DNA of 55,729 bases from Clostridia bacterium (lineage in GTDB: Bacteria > Bacillota > Clostridia > Oscillospirales > Acutalibacteraceae): NCBI GenBank assembly GCA_017431035.1, contig JAFRLW010000020.1, forward strand, positions 1 through 55,729. The letters are read 5' to 3'. Below, piece by piece: positions 17,047 through 25,880 of this stretch (position 1 is its first letter; every line of letters begins with the position of its first letter). The position numbers and the translations under genes were made by a program. The notes below the pieces were generated by a model, which did no database searches, was not told the DNA's origin, and saw only the letters and a program-made list of their open reading frames with translations.

Positions 17047-19230
17047 TTATCTTCTCTTATTAAAAGGTCTTCTGGGTTTTCTCGGGCGGTCGTCTTCTTC
17101 GCCGTCATCCTCAACAACAGCGCCGTTTACTTCAACAAGAGCGTCACGGCGGGAGAGGTTAATTCTGCCCTGATCATCAATTTCGGTAACCTTTACAAGC
17201 ACCTGATCGCCGACCGACACAACGTCCTCAACCTTGTTGACACGTTTAACGTCGAGTTTAGAAATATGAACAAGTCCCTCTTTACCGGGTGCAATTTCAA
17301 CAAAAGCGCCAAAGTTCATAAGACGGGTAACTTTGCCGTTATAAATAGCGCCGATTTCGGGATCGTTGGCAATAAGGTTGATAATTTCAATGGCTTGTTT
17401 AGCCTTTTCAATATCAATACCTGCAACAAATACCTTTCCGTCTTCTTCAATATTGATAGTGCATTCGCACTGTTCCTGAATAGACTGGATAACTTTGCCC
17501 TGTTTACCGATAACGTCACCGATTTTATCGGGGTTAATGGTAGTGGTGAGCATTTTAGGCGCATATTTTGAAAGTTCTTTTCGAGGCTCAGGAATACACT
17601 TGAGCATTACTTCATCAAGAATATAATCTCTTGCAATATGTGTTTTTCTGAACGCCTCTTTGATTATTTCGGGGGTAAGACCGTGTACTTTAAGGTCCAT
17701 TTGAATAGCGGTGATACCGTTTTTGGTACCTGCAACCTTAAAGTCCATATCGCCGTAGAAGTCTTCAAGACCCTGAATATCAACCATTGTCATAAAGTCG
17801 CCGTAAACACCCTCGTCGCCTGTGATAAGTCCGCAGGAAATACCGGCAACGGGAGCCTTAATCGGAACGCCTGCCGCCATAAGTGAAAGGGTAGAGCCGC
17901 AAACCGAGCCTTGACTTGTTGAACCGTTACTTGACAAAACTTCCGATACAACACGTATAGCGTAGGGGAACTCCTCAATAGAGGGGATAACCGGGAGCAA
18001 AGCCTTTTCAGCCAAAGCGCCGTGACCTATCTCACGTCTGCCTGGTCCACGGGAGGGCTTGGTTTCGCCTACCGAGTAGGACGGGAAGTTGTAGTGATGT
18101 ATATAACGTTTTTGAGTATCTTCATCAAGACCGTCAAGTTTTTGAGCCTCGCTTACCGAAGCAAGAGTGGTAACCGAGAGTACCTGAGTTTGACCACGGG
18201 TAAACATAGCCGAGCCGTGAGCACGGGGGAGAAGGTCAATCCTTGCGTCAAGCGGACGTATCTCGTCAATGCCACGTCCGTCAACACGCTTATGCTCGTC
18301 CTTGAGCCAAGCACGAACAACGTGCTTTTGAACAAGATACATAATCTCGTCAAGTTTGGCTTCGTTTCCTTCAAACTCTGCGTCAAACTTCTCGTGAACA
18401 GCCGCATATATCGGAAGAAGCGCTGCGTCACGAACATTTTTATCATCGGTATCAAGAGCTTTCTTTACGTCCTCAATGCAAAACTCCTCAATCCTTGCCA
18501 TAGTTTCGGGATCGGGGTTGCTTGATTCAAAAGTAAACTTCTTTTTACCTATCTCTTTAACTATACCGTTAATAAACTTAACAATTTCTTTGTTGACCTC
18601 GTGACCTGCCATAATGCAGTCAAACATAAGGTCATCGGGGATTTCGTTACCGCCAGCCTCTATCATGGCAACGAGGTCTTCGGTAGAAGAAACGGTAAGG
18701 GTCAAATCGGTTTTTTCCCTCTCGGCAAGTGTCGGGTTGATAACTATCTTGCCGTCAACAAGACCTACAAGGGTAGAGGCGATAGGTCCGTCCCACGGAA
18801 TATCGGAGACTGCAATAGCAGCCGAAACACCGATAGCGGCGGTGATTTCGGGTGAACAGTCGGGGTCAACCGACATAACAGTAGCAACAACCGAGCAGTC
18901 GTTACGCATATCTTTTGGGAATAGCGGACGAATAGGACGGTCAATACAACGTGAAGCCAAAATAGCCTTTTCACTTGCTTTACCCTCACGGCGCTGGAAA
19001 GAGCCGGGGATACGGCCTACTGCATAAAGTTTTTCTTCATAGTCTACTGAAAGGGGGAAGAAATCAACCCCTTCACGTGGCTTATCGGAAGCCGTTACGG
19101 TACAGAGAACACTTGTCTCACCGTAGGACGCCATAAAGGCGGCGTTTGCGAGTCCCGCCATCATACCGGTTTCAAGCTTAAAGGGTCTGCCGGCAATGGT
19201 GGTTTCGTAAACCTTGTAGTTTTCAAACAT
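17047..19230 (-). CDS. pnp: Polynucleotide phosphorylase
   Basis: A 727-residue 3'-5' exoribonuclease using phosphate, central to mRNA decay. Two RNase PH domains (about 1-230 and 310-540, with FTRGQTQVL in the second) are linked by a helical domain. A KH domain (IGDVIGKQGKVIQSI) and an S1 domain (GAIYNGKVTRLMNFGAFVE) follow, then an acidic and basic tail ending RRPFNKRR. Normal family length. It lies downstream of rpsO, a conserved pair, and its leader carries hairpins suited to autoregulation. Confidence 0.97.
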   Translation of the reverse strand: MFENYKVYETTIAGRPFKLETGMMAGLANAAFMASYGETSVLCTVTASDKPREGVDFFPLSVDYEEKLYAVGRIPGSFQRREGKASEKAILASRCIDRPIRPLFPKDMRNDCSVVATVMSVDPDCSPEITAAIGVSAAIAVSDIPWDGPIASTLVGLVDGKIVINPTLAEREKTDLTLTVSSTEDLVAMIEAGGNEIPDDLMFDCIMAGHEVNKEIVKFINGIVKEIGKKKFTFESSNPDPETMARIEEFCIEDVKKALDTDDKNVRDAALLPIYAAVHEKFDAEFEGNEAKLDEIMYLVQKHVVRAWLKDEHKRVDGRGIDEIRPLDARIDLLPRAHGSAMFTRGQTQVLSVTTLASVSEAQKLDGLDEDTQKRYIHHYNFPSYSVGETKPSRGPGRREIGHGALAEKALLPVIPSIEEFPYAIRVVSEVLSSNGSTSQGSVCGSTLSLMAAGVPIKAPVAGISCGLITGDEGVYGDFMTMVDIQGLEDFYGDMDFKVAGTKNGITAIQMDLKVHGLTPEIIKEAFRKTHIARDYILDEVMLKCIPEPRKELSKYAPKMLTTTINPDKIGDVIGKQGKVIQSIQEQCECTINIEEDGKVFVAGIDIEKAKQAIEIINLIANDPEIGAIYNGKVTRLMNFGAFVEIAPGKEGLVHISKLDVKRVNKVEDVVSVGDQVLVKVTEIDDQGRINLSRRDALVEVNGAVVEDDGEEDDRPRKPRRPFNKRR

Positions 19231-19285
19231 AACAATTCTCCTTTATTTTTTTCGGGAACAGTCTGTTTTTAGCAATAAATTCAAC

Positions 19286-19372
19286 TGCCGAACTTTCGGC
19301 AACTCAATTTACCGCTAAAACATAGAGTCCCCATTAAAATTGAAGGCAAGCCGAATAAAATATTCGGCTCGC
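19286..19372 (-). other. Hairpins in the rpsO-pnp intergenic region
   Basis: Two stems on the transcript: 19346-19372 (12 bp, GCGAGCCGAATA with TATTCGGCTTGC, one G-U) just after rpsO without a U tract, and 19286-19301 (TGCCGAA with TTCGGCA) about 50 bases before the pnp ATG. The G-U pair forms only in the minus-strand RNA. By analogy with E. coli rpsO-pnp they could be processing or attenuation sites; this is inference. Confidence 0.55.
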
Positions 19373-19386
19373 CCCGTTTTATTAAA

Positions 19387-19650
19387 TTACTTACGCAAAC
19401 CGAGTTTCTTAACGATTGCACGATATCTTTCAATATCATTCTTCTGGAGGTATGCGAGAAGGTTTCTTCTGTGACCTACCATTTTAAGAAGTCCACGGCG
19501 TGAGTGATGGTCTTTCTTGTTGTTTTCAAGATGTGCGTTGAGGTCGTTAATGCGTTTGGTTAAAAGCGCAATCTGTACCTCGGGAGAACCGGTATCACCC
19601 TCGTGAGTAGCATAATCGGTAAGAACCTGTTTCTTTTCTTCTTTGGTCAT
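19387..19650 (-). CDS. rpsO: 30S ribosomal protein S15
   Basis: Primary rRNA-binding protein S15. The whole sequence matches the family ([39 protein letters not shown]). I start at the ATG at 19650 (MTKEEKK, 87 residues), because the in-frame GTG at 19659 is part of the Shine-Dalgarno GGAGTG itself. It is followed by pnp. Confidence 0.98.
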   Translation of the reverse strand: MTKEEKKQVLTDYATHEGDTGSPEVQIALLTKRINDLNAHLENNKKDHHSRRGLLKMVGHRRNLLAYLQKNDIERYRAIVKKLGLRK

Positions 19651-19790
19651 TTCTTTCACTCCTTTTTTTATTTTTGTCCGCCGTATCCCGAGCCAAAGGC
19701 CGAAATATGAGTGTTCCGCTTTGCGGCAGATGCCAAAAGCACAGAAAACGGTAGCCTAAATACTATACCACCAAACATCTAAAATGTAAA
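19651..19790 (-). promoter_or_regulatory. rpsO promoter and structured leader
   Basis: On minus: TTTACA (19785-19790), 17 bases, TATAGT (19762-19767), predicted start near 19755. The roughly 105-nt leader is GC-richer than its surroundings and contains CCGCAAAGCGG, CGGCCTTTGGC and a possible closing stem (TCTGCC with GGCGGA). This is consistent with an S15 autoregulatory leader, though I cannot fold it or match it to a known class. Confidence 0.55.
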
Positions 19791-19830
19791 GTCTTTTTTT
19801 GAAATAATTATAAATTATTTATATATACAC

Positions 19831-19858
19831 TTGAAAATCACATAATATGTGATAGAAT
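19831..19858 (+). promoter_or_regulatory. htrA promoter with operator-like palindrome
   Basis: TTGAAA (19831-19836), 16 bases, TAGAAT (19853-19858). The spacer is filled by a perfect 8-1-8 inverted repeat ATCACATA-A-TATGTGAT (19837-19853). A protein bound there would block this promoter. The 120-base leader to 19981 also has an imperfect hairpin (GGTTTTGTC with GACAAACC, 19871-19894) and an AAGGAG Shine-Dalgarno. Confidence 0.55.
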
Positions 19859-19981
19859 AAGGTTTATCAGGGTTTTGTCTTTTTAATGACAAACCATTAT
19901 TAACATTTTTTTCACATTTTTTGCAAATAAAGGTAACAAATTGCGCTTATTATAACCTTATCAAACATCAAGGAGATAATT

Positions 19982-21226
19982 ATGGACGATTATAATAACA
20001 ACAATACAGACGGTTTTTATTCTAAATCCGAGGACGATATCGTGCAGGATAACGGCACAAACGGCGGATATGGATACTATCCTTATAATCCTCAACCCGT
20101 AAAACCCGCAAGACCTAAAAAATACGGACTTGGCGCCGTAGTTTTGGCTTCGGTACTCTCGGTTGTGATAGGACTCGGCTCCGCTTTTTCGGTTATGTTC
20201 GGTATGGGCGCTTTCAAAAACAGCGGCACCTCTTCCAAATCGGGCAATAATGCAAATGTCAGCATAAACATAGATGAACAGGCATCTTCAATAGCCGAGG
20301 CGGTTGCGAAAAAATGTTCCGATTCGGTTGTCGGAATAAGGACGGTTACTTCCGTTTCAAACTTTTTCGGCGGCAGTGAGGAAGAACAGGGCGAAGGCTC
20401 GGGCGTTGTTTATACAAAAGACGGATATATCATCACAAACTATCACGTTATAGAGGGTGTTGTTAAAGCGGGAAGCGGAAAAATAGATGTATACGTCGGC
20501 AATCTTGACGGCAAGTCATATAGTGCGACTGTTGTGGGATACCATATATCTTCAGACCTTGCCGTACTCAAAATAGATGCTGACGACCTTGTCCCCGTTG
20601 AGTTTGACGACTCCGATAAACTGACCGTCGGTCAATATGCCATTACTATAGGCGCCCCCGGCGGACTTGAGTTTATGGGAAGCGTGACCTACGGTGTTAT
20701 AAGCGGACTAAACCGTGTTGTTTCCACTAACCAGAGCGTTCCGCTTATTCAAACCGATGCGGCTATTAACCCCGGTAACTCGGGCGGCGCACTGCTTAAC
20801 TCGGAAGGAAAACTTATAGGTATTAACTCTTCAAAAATAGTATCCGAAGAGTTTGAGGGTATGGGTTTTGCCATTCCGTCAAATACCGTTAAAGAAAAAG
20901 TGGAAAAAATAATCAGTAAAAAGGATAGCGACGAGCCTTATATCGGCGTCAGCATAAGTGAAAAATACACTTCAAGCGTTCTTAATTTCTACGGTTATCC
21001 TGCCGGTGCGGTTGTCACCCGTGTTGAAAGCGGAAGTCCTGCCGAACAAGCGGGCATCAAGCGTGGCGATATTATCACCAAGTTTAACGGTAAAGATATT
21101 ACTGATTATAATGTTTTAGGCGAAATTATAAACGATTGTGAAATAGGTCAGACGGTTGAAGTTGTAATATACAGAAACGGTTCAAATAAAACCGTGAAAC
21201 TGACTATCGCTTCAAACTCAAAATAA
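19982..21226 (+). CDS. HtrA/DegP-like membrane serine protease
   Basis: A 414-residue envelope quality-control protease. The cytoplasmic N-terminus (1-47, Asn/Asp-rich, then PKKYG) precedes a transmembrane helix (about 49-75) and an extracellular trypsin-like domain. The catalytic triad is H155 (NYHVI), D192 (SSDLAVL) and S267 (NPGNSGGAL). One PDZ domain occupies about 320-410 (YIGVSISEKY, GSPAEQAGIKRGDII). The single PDZ and N-terminal anchor match Gram-positive HtrA. It is monocistronic with its own palindromic promoter and terminator. Confidence 0.95.
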   Translation: MDDYNNNNTDGFYSKSEDDIVQDNGTNGGYGYYPYNPQPVKPARPKKYGLGAVVLASVLSVVIGLGSAFSVMFGMGAFKNSGTSSKSGNNANVSINIDEQASSIAEAVAKKCSDSVVGIRTVTSVSNFFGGSEEEQGEGSGVVYTKDGYIITNYHVIEGVVKAGSGKIDVYVGNLDGKSYSATVVGYHISSDLAVLKIDADDLVPVEFDDSDKLTVGQYAITIGAPGGLEFMGSVTYGVISGLNRVVSTNQSVPLIQTDAAINPGNSGGALLNSEGKLIGINSSKIVSEEFEGMGFAIPSNTVKEKVEKIISKKDSDEPYIGVSISEKYTSSVLNFYGYPAGAVVTRVESGSPAEQAGIKRGDIITKFNGKDITDYNVLGEIINDCEIGQTVEVVIYRNGSNKTVKLTIASNSK

Positions 21227-21241
21227 AATAAACTTTACACA

Positions 21242-21276
21242 AAAAGCGGTGAGTAACACTACTCACCGCTTTTTTC
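21242..21276 (+). terminator. htrA terminator
   Basis: A 14-bp stem AAAAGCGGTGAGTA (21242-21255) with TACTCACCGCTTTT (21260-21273), ACAC loop, T-rich 3' side. The A-rich 5' side could also serve the convergent kinase gene. Confidence 0.9.
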
Positions 21277-21304
21277 TTGATATTTATTTTTACCGTCAAT
21301 AAAA

Positions 21305-22141
21305 TTACTTTAAGTCTAACATTTTTATAAGACCGGGAATTGCCTTTTCAAACTTAACGCCGTAGGTATGAGTCTCGTCATCAGCCGTCTTCTTCATACT
21401 TAAAACAGTATAATCAGCGGCGATTTTTGCAGCGTCATATTCTTTTTTTCCGCAAAGCAGGGCGCCCACAAAAGCTGAAGCGTAAACGTCGCCCGTTCCG
21501 TGACAACTGCGTGGCAGTTTTTCGTGGTTGTAGTAACTGTACTCTCCGTCCTTATAAACAACAACGCCGGTCTCGCCCTCTTTGTAGCCTACACCCGTGA
21601 GAATTACCGTTTTTGCACCGGCGTTTTCAAGGGCGCCGAGCAGTCCTTTAATATACTGTTCATCATAGATTTCTTTGTATTCATATCCTACAAGAAAAGC
21701 CGCTTCGGTTATGTTCGGCAAAATAATATCGGCGCTAAAACACAAACGTTTCATTTCATTTACGTAATCCATATCAAAAGCGGGATATAGCTTTCCGCCG
21801 TCTGCCATAGCAGGATCAACGATTTTTATTGCGTTTTCTCTTGCGTTTTTATTAAAAATATCAAGCACGTAATCTATTTGCTTTTTGCTTCCGAGATAAC
21901 CGGTGTAAAATGCGTCAAAGGTCACCTTTTCTTTTACCCAATGTGCGCTGATAGAGGGCATATCGTCGGTAAGATCTCTAAAGGTAAAACCCGAAAAACC
22001 TGCGGTATGGGTAGAAAGCACCGCCGAGGGCAATATAGCCGTTTCGTGACCGCAAGCCGATATTATCGGCAAAGCAACCGTTAGTGAACATTGTCCGAAA
22101 CAGGAAATATCCTGTATAGTCAAAACTCTTTTGTAACTCAT
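21305..22141 (-). CDS. pdxK: Pyridoxamine/pyridoxal kinase
   Basis: A 278-residue ribokinase-fold kinase phosphorylating pyridoxal, pyridoxine or pyridoxamine in vitamin B6 salvage. The N-terminus RVLTIQDISCFGQCSLTVAL and the AVLSTHTAGFSGF segment are typical of the Firmicutes pyridoxamine kinase group. The C-terminal anion hole and catalytic Asp lie in CHGTGDVYASAF. It is divergent from a MocR-like regulator, and that arrangement itself supports a B6 role because MocR/PdxR proteins commonly control such genes. Confidence 0.9.
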   Translation of the reverse strand: MSYKRVLTIQDISCFGQCSLTVALPIISACGHETAILPSAVLSTHTAGFSGFTFRDLTDDMPSISAHWVKEKVTFDAFYTGYLGSKKQIDYVLDIFNKNARENAIKIVDPAMADGGKLYPAFDMDYVNEMKRLCFSADIILPNITEAAFLVGYEYKEIYDEQYIKGLLGALENAGAKTVILTGVGYKEGETGVVVYKDGEYSYYNHEKLPRSCHGTGDVYASAFVGALLCGKKEYDAAKIAADYTVLSMKKTADDETHTYGVKFEKAIPGLIKMLDLK

Positions 22142-22158
22142 TTTTTTCTCCTTTTTTG

Positions 22159-22187
22159 TTGAACTTTTGACAAAAGCATTATATAAT
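22159..22187 (+). promoter_or_regulatory. Promoter of the MocR-like gene, overlapping the pdxK -10
   Basis: TTGAAC (22159-22164), 17 bases, TATAAT (22182-22187). The -10 lies in a palindrome (CATTATATAATG) that also gives TATAAT on minus (22178-22183) for pdxK, so the divergent promoters share bases; the minus -35 is weak. Confidence 0.6.
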
Positions 22188-22237
22188 GGATTTGATAATA
22201 TTAAAATAATCAGAAAGAGAGTTTTTTATATAACCAG

Positions 22238-23323
22238 ATGAAAACTGTGAACAGAGAAAAACCAAAGTATCTTTTTGTTTATGAAAAGATGAAAAAAAGC
22301 ATAATAGAGGGGACTTTTAAGTACGGTGAAAAACTGCCGTCCAAAAGGGTGCTCGCCGACCGATACGGAGTCAGCGTCATCACAAGCGAGCGGGCATACG
22401 AATTGCTGATTTCGGAAGGGTATGTTACATCGGTTCAAAAAAGCGGTTATTTTTGCGAATATAAAGGGTCGGATAGGTTTATGGCGGCGGTTAATGAGGA
22501 AACTCCGTTTTTAATAAAAAATACCGAGAATCCTGCCGGTTTCCCTTTTCCTTTATACGCAAAAACGGTTAGAAAAGTATTGTCGCTTTACGACAGTTCA
22601 ACCCTTTCTAAATGTTCGGGAACGGGTAGCGATTTTCTAAAAAGCGAGATTTGTTCCTATCTTTTGAGAAGTCGTGGTATAAAGACAACACCTCGAAATA
22701 TAGTAATAGGCGCCGGCGCCGAATATCTGTACGGTCTGATACTTGAACTTTTAGGCAGGGATAAAATCTACGCCGCAGAAGACCCTTCTTATGAGAAAAT
22801 AGAACAGGTCTATAAATCAAAGGGCGCCGTTTGCGAAATGTTGCCCCTTTCAAACAGCGGAATTAAAAGTGCGGCGCTAAAAAAATGCAAAGCGCAAATA
22901 CTCCACATAACGCCATATAGAAGTTATCCGAGCGGTGTCACGGCTTCTGCTTCAAAAAGAAATGAATATATAGATTGGTCAAAAACGAATAATCGGTATA
23001 TAATAGAAGATGATTTTGAGTCGGAGTTTACTCATACCGGTAAAATATACGATACGGTATATTCTCTTTCTCCATATAACAACGTTATATACTTAAACAC
23101 CTTTTCACGCACTGTTTCACCGGCTATCAGAACGGCTTTTATGGTTTTGCCGGATAATTTATCAAAAAAGTTTCAAAAAAAACTCGGCTTTTACTCCTGT
23201 ACGGTGCCAACCCTTGAACAGTTCGTTTTGGCGGAAATACTCAGAACCGGTGTCTTTGAACAACATATAAACAGACAAAGAAGAATAATAAGACAAGAAA
23301 GGAAATCAAAATGTACAGAATAG
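22238..23323 (+). CDS. MocR-like GntR regulator, truncated and lacking the PLP lysine
   Basis: An N-terminal winged helix (about 8-75, KLPSKRVLADRYGVSVITSERAY) is joined to an aminotransferase-like domain (from about 105). The context suggests a PdxR-type regulator of pdxK. Two oddities are visible. The segment that normally reads TFSKxxxPxxR is TFSRTVSPAIR, so R291 replaces the lysine that forms the Schiff base with PLP. The protein also stops at 361 residues right after HINRQRRIIRQE, where usual family members continue for about 100 residues of the small domain. The end overlaps the ROK gene start by 13 bases. It may be a PLP-blind or decaying regulator. Confidence 0.8.
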   Translation: MKTVNREKPKYLFVYEKMKKSIIEGTFKYGEKLPSKRVLADRYGVSVITSERAYELLISEGYVTSVQKSGYFCEYKGSDRFMAAVNEETPFLIKNTENPAGFPFPLYAKTVRKVLSLYDSSTLSKCSGTGSDFLKSEICSYLLRSRGIKTTPRNIVIGAGAEYLYGLILELLGRDKIYAAEDPSYEKIEQVYKSKGAVCEMLPLSNSGIKSAALKKCKAQILHITPYRSYPSGVTASASKRNEYIDWSKTNNRYIIEDDFESEFTHTGKIYDTVYSLSPYNNVIYLNTFSRTVSPAIRTAFMVLPDNLSKKFQKKLGFYSCTVPTLEQFVLAEILRTGVFEQHINRQRRIIRQERKSKCTE

Positions 23324-24261
23324 GCGTAGATTTAGGCGGAACGAACATAGCCGTCGGAATAGTAGACGAAAAGTATAAAATCATAGCCCAAAACAGCACA
23401 AAAACCAAAAGAGAAAGAGGGGCAAAGGCTATAGTAAAAGATATTGCCCTTTTGATAGAGGATTTACTTAGAAAAACAGGTATAAAGGTTGACGAGATTT
23501 GTTCCGCCGGAATAGGTGTGCCGGGTGCAGTTGATACAAAAAAGGGTGTAGTCACTTTTTCAAATAATTTTGATTTTAAAAGTACCGAACTTAAAAAAAT
23601 GTTAAAAGACACTACGGGGTTTGATTTTTTTGTCGCCAATGACGCAAATGCAGCCGCTTTCGGAGAATATATAGCAGGCAGCGGAAAGGGAAGCGATAAC
23701 TTTGTTTTAATGACTATAGGCACGGGTATCGGCGCAGGAATAGTAATAAACGGGAAAATATACACCGGTGTAAACGGTGCCGCCGCCGAGATAGGTCATA
23801 CCGTAATTGTCAAGGACGGAATACCCTGTTCCTGCGGAAGAAAAGGTTGTTTTGAAAGATATGCTTCGGCTTCGGCGCTGACCTCTATGGCGCAAAACGC
23901 CGCAGAAGAAAATACAAATAGTGAATTATATAAACTTTGCGGTGGAGATATTAAAAAAATAGAGGGAAGAACCGTTTTTGCGGCAATAGAAAAAAATGAT
24001 AAAACCGCAGGTGAGGTTTTAGATAAGTTTATAGAATATTTAGCCGTAGGCGTTACCAATATAGTAAATGCTTTGCAACCTGATGTTCTCGCCATAGGCG
24101 GAGGTGTTTCGGCGGCAGGGGATGTCCTTATAAATCCGCTGAAACAAAGGGTGCAAATTGAAGACTATGCAAGATTTTGTGAACTTAAAACAATAATCAA
24201 GGCGGCAGTCCTCTCAAATGATGCCGGAATAATCGGCGCCGCATATCTTGATTTGACATAA
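23311..24261 (+). CDS. ROK family sugar kinase (glucokinase-like)
   Basis: A 316-residue ROK kinase. The phosphate-binding motif GVDLGGTNIAVGI is at 4-16, the catalytic Asp lies in FVANDANAAAFGEY, and EIGHT precedes the ROK zinc site CSCGRKGCFE. This combination fits an ATP-dependent glucokinase, although N-acetylmannosamine or other hexose kinases of the family look similar. Its ATG lies inside the last codons of the MocR-like gene, after AAAGGAAAT. Confidence 0.88.
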   Translation: MYRIGVDLGGTNIAVGIVDEKYKIIAQNSTKTKRERGAKAIVKDIALLIEDLLRKTGIKVDEICSAGIGVPGAVDTKKGVVTFSNNFDFKSTELKKMLKDTTGFDFFVANDANAAAFGEYIAGSGKGSDNFVLMTIGTGIGAGIVINGKIYTGVNGAAAEIGHTVIVKDGIPCSCGRKGCFERYASASALTSMAQNAAEENTNSELYKLCGGDIKKIEGRTVFAAIEKNDKTAGEVLDKFIEYLAVGVTNIVNALQPDVLAIGGGVSAAGDVLINPLKQRVQIEDYARFCELKTIIKAAVLSNDAGIIGAAYLDLT

Positions 24262-24286
24262 GATATATCGACAATAAGTTAAGTAC

Positions 24287-24315
24287 AAGCAGGGAAACTC
24301 CCTGCTTTCTTTTTT
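24287..24315 (+). terminator. ROK gene terminator
   Basis: Stem AAGCAGGGA (24287-24295) with TCCCTGCTT (24299-24307), AAC loop, then TCTTTTTT. Confidence 0.9.
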
Positions 24316-24325
24316 GGCTGGACAT

Positions 24326-24354
24326 TTAGAAGGTATAATGTTATTATATATAAT
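24326..24354 (+). promoter_or_regulatory. Putative promoter of the signalling operon
   Basis: TTAGAA (24326-24331), 17 bases, TATAAT (24349-24354); another TATAAT at 24334-24339 lacks a good -35. Which one is used cannot be decided by eye. Confidence 0.4.
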
Positions 24355-24398
24355 AGACTTATAGTATCAAATAACTCAAAAAACGGAGCGTATAGTTT

Positions 24399-25880
24399 AT
24401 GCAATTTACTTTTTCGGTGGCTGATTTAATAAACACTATTTTCATTTCGGGTGGTATAGGTATCAGTTTGTTATCACTTCTTCAAATTACGGCGTCTATC
24501 CACCTCAAAAAGCAAGTGAGATATTATTTCCAGGTTTTCTTTACTTTAATTCTTTCATATATTTCCTGTCACCTTGCAAGAGAAATAATGAACGGAATGC
24601 CGGGCGGTGCCGTCCGTACGGCGCTTTATATAGTTACTTTTGCCGAAATAACACTTGCAGGCTTTATGGCGCATATTATGTCGCTTCTTGTAATCGCCGT
24701 TTCAAAACTTGATAAAAAGGCGAATATAAAACTTGTCGTTTTACTTTATAGTTTTCTTATAGTTCACATAGCAATTCTCGTTCTTTGTGAACCGTTTGAC
24801 CTTGTATATGGTTTTGACAAGGCAAATCTTTATTATCGCGGAAAATACTATTTGCTTTCAAACATTTGCCCTGTTTTGATGTTGATTTTTGACGTGGTGT
24901 TATTGCTTCAAAACCGCAAAAAAATCTCAAAACCGGTTAAAATTGCCTTTTGGAATTATATAATTGCACCGGTAATCGCTATTCTACTTCAGGCGTTTTC
25001 ACCCAGAATACAGTATATTATTTTTGCAACCGTCGGCGCTTCGGTTTATATGTTTTCGGTTATAATAAACAATCAAAACGAAGAGTATAACAGGCAAAAG
25101 GTTGACAATATGAGAATAGATACCGAACTCACTATGGCGTCGGCAATTCAGGCGGATATGTTGCCTAATATATATCCCGCTTTTCCCGACAGACCGGAGT
25201 TTGATATTTATGCCACAATGAACCCCGCAAGAGAAGTAGGCGGAGATTTTTACGACTTTTTCCTTGTTGATAATGACCATCTTTGTATGGTTATGGCGGA
25301 CGTATCCGGAAAAGGCGTTCCTGCGGCACTGTTTATGATGGCTTCAAAAATCATACTTGCCAATAACGCTATGATGGGTAAATCACCGGCTCAAATACTC
25401 ACCGATACAAACAATTCAATATGCTCTAACAACCGTATGGAAATGTTTGTTACGGTATGGCTCGGTATTTTGGAAATATCTACGGGAAAACTTACCGCCG
25501 CAAATGCAGGTCACGAATATCCAGCTATTAAACATGCAAACGGGGATTTTGAACTATATAAAGATAAACACGGTTTTGTAATCGGCGGTATGAGCGGTAT
25601 AAAGTATAAAGAATATGAAATAAACCTTGAACCGGGCTCTAAAATGTTTCTTTATACCGACGGTGTGCCTGAGGCTACCGACGCAGAGAATAAAATGTTC
25701 GGAACAGAGCGTATGCTTTCGGCACTCAATGCGGAAAGTTCGGCAGAGCCTAAAAAAATACTTGAAAATATAAAAACCACAGTAGACGGTTTTGTAAATG
25801 ATGCAGAGCAGTTTGACGATTTGACAATGCTTTGTATGGAATATACGGGAAATAAGGGAGGAGAAAAAAATGGCAAATGA
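24399..25880 (+). CDS. Membrane SpoIIE/RsbU-type PP2C phosphatase
   Basis: A 493-residue protein with about seven hydrophobic segments (roughly 10-30, 45-65, 73-102, 110-130, 152-170, 185-200, 205-224) and a cytoplasmic linker helix (VDNMRIDTELTMASAIQADML). The C-terminal SpoIIE phosphatase domain (about 265-485) has metal-site motifs REVGGDFYD (D283), ADVSGKGVPAA (D301), FLYTDGV (D421) and FDDLTM (D473). It should dephosphorylate the STAS proteins encoded downstream in response to a membrane or extracellular signal. It overlaps the next gene by 11 bases. First gene of a five-gene partner-switching operon. Confidence 0.9.
   Translation: MQFTFSVADLINTIFISGGIGISLLSLLQITASIHLKKQVRYYFQVFFTLILSYISCHLAREIMNGMPGGAVRTALYIVTFAEITLAGFMAHIMSLLVIAVSKLDKKANIKLVVLLYSFLIVHIAILVLCEPFDLVYGFDKANLYYRGKYYLLSNICPVLMLIFDVVLLLQNRKKISKPVKIAFWNYIIAPVIAILLQAFSPRIQYIIFATVGASVYMFSVIINNQNEEYNRQKVDNMRIDTELTMASAIQADMLPNIYPAFPDRPEFDIYATMNPAREVGGDFYDFFLVDNDHLCMVMADVSGKGVPAALFMMASKIILANNAMMGKSPAQILTDTNNSICSNNRMEMFVTVWLGILEISTGKLTAANAGHEYPAIKHANGDFELYKDKHGFVIGGMSGIKYKEYEINLEPGSKMFLYTDGVPEATDAENKMFGTERMLSALNAESSAEPKKILENIKTTVDGFVNDAEQFDDLTMLCMEYTGNKGGEKNGK

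Noticed and set aside
19651-19659. Longer rpsO start (GTG at 19659)
   Set aside because: That GTG is part of the Shine-Dalgarno sequence; the ATG at 19650 has proper spacing and gives the usual S15 length.
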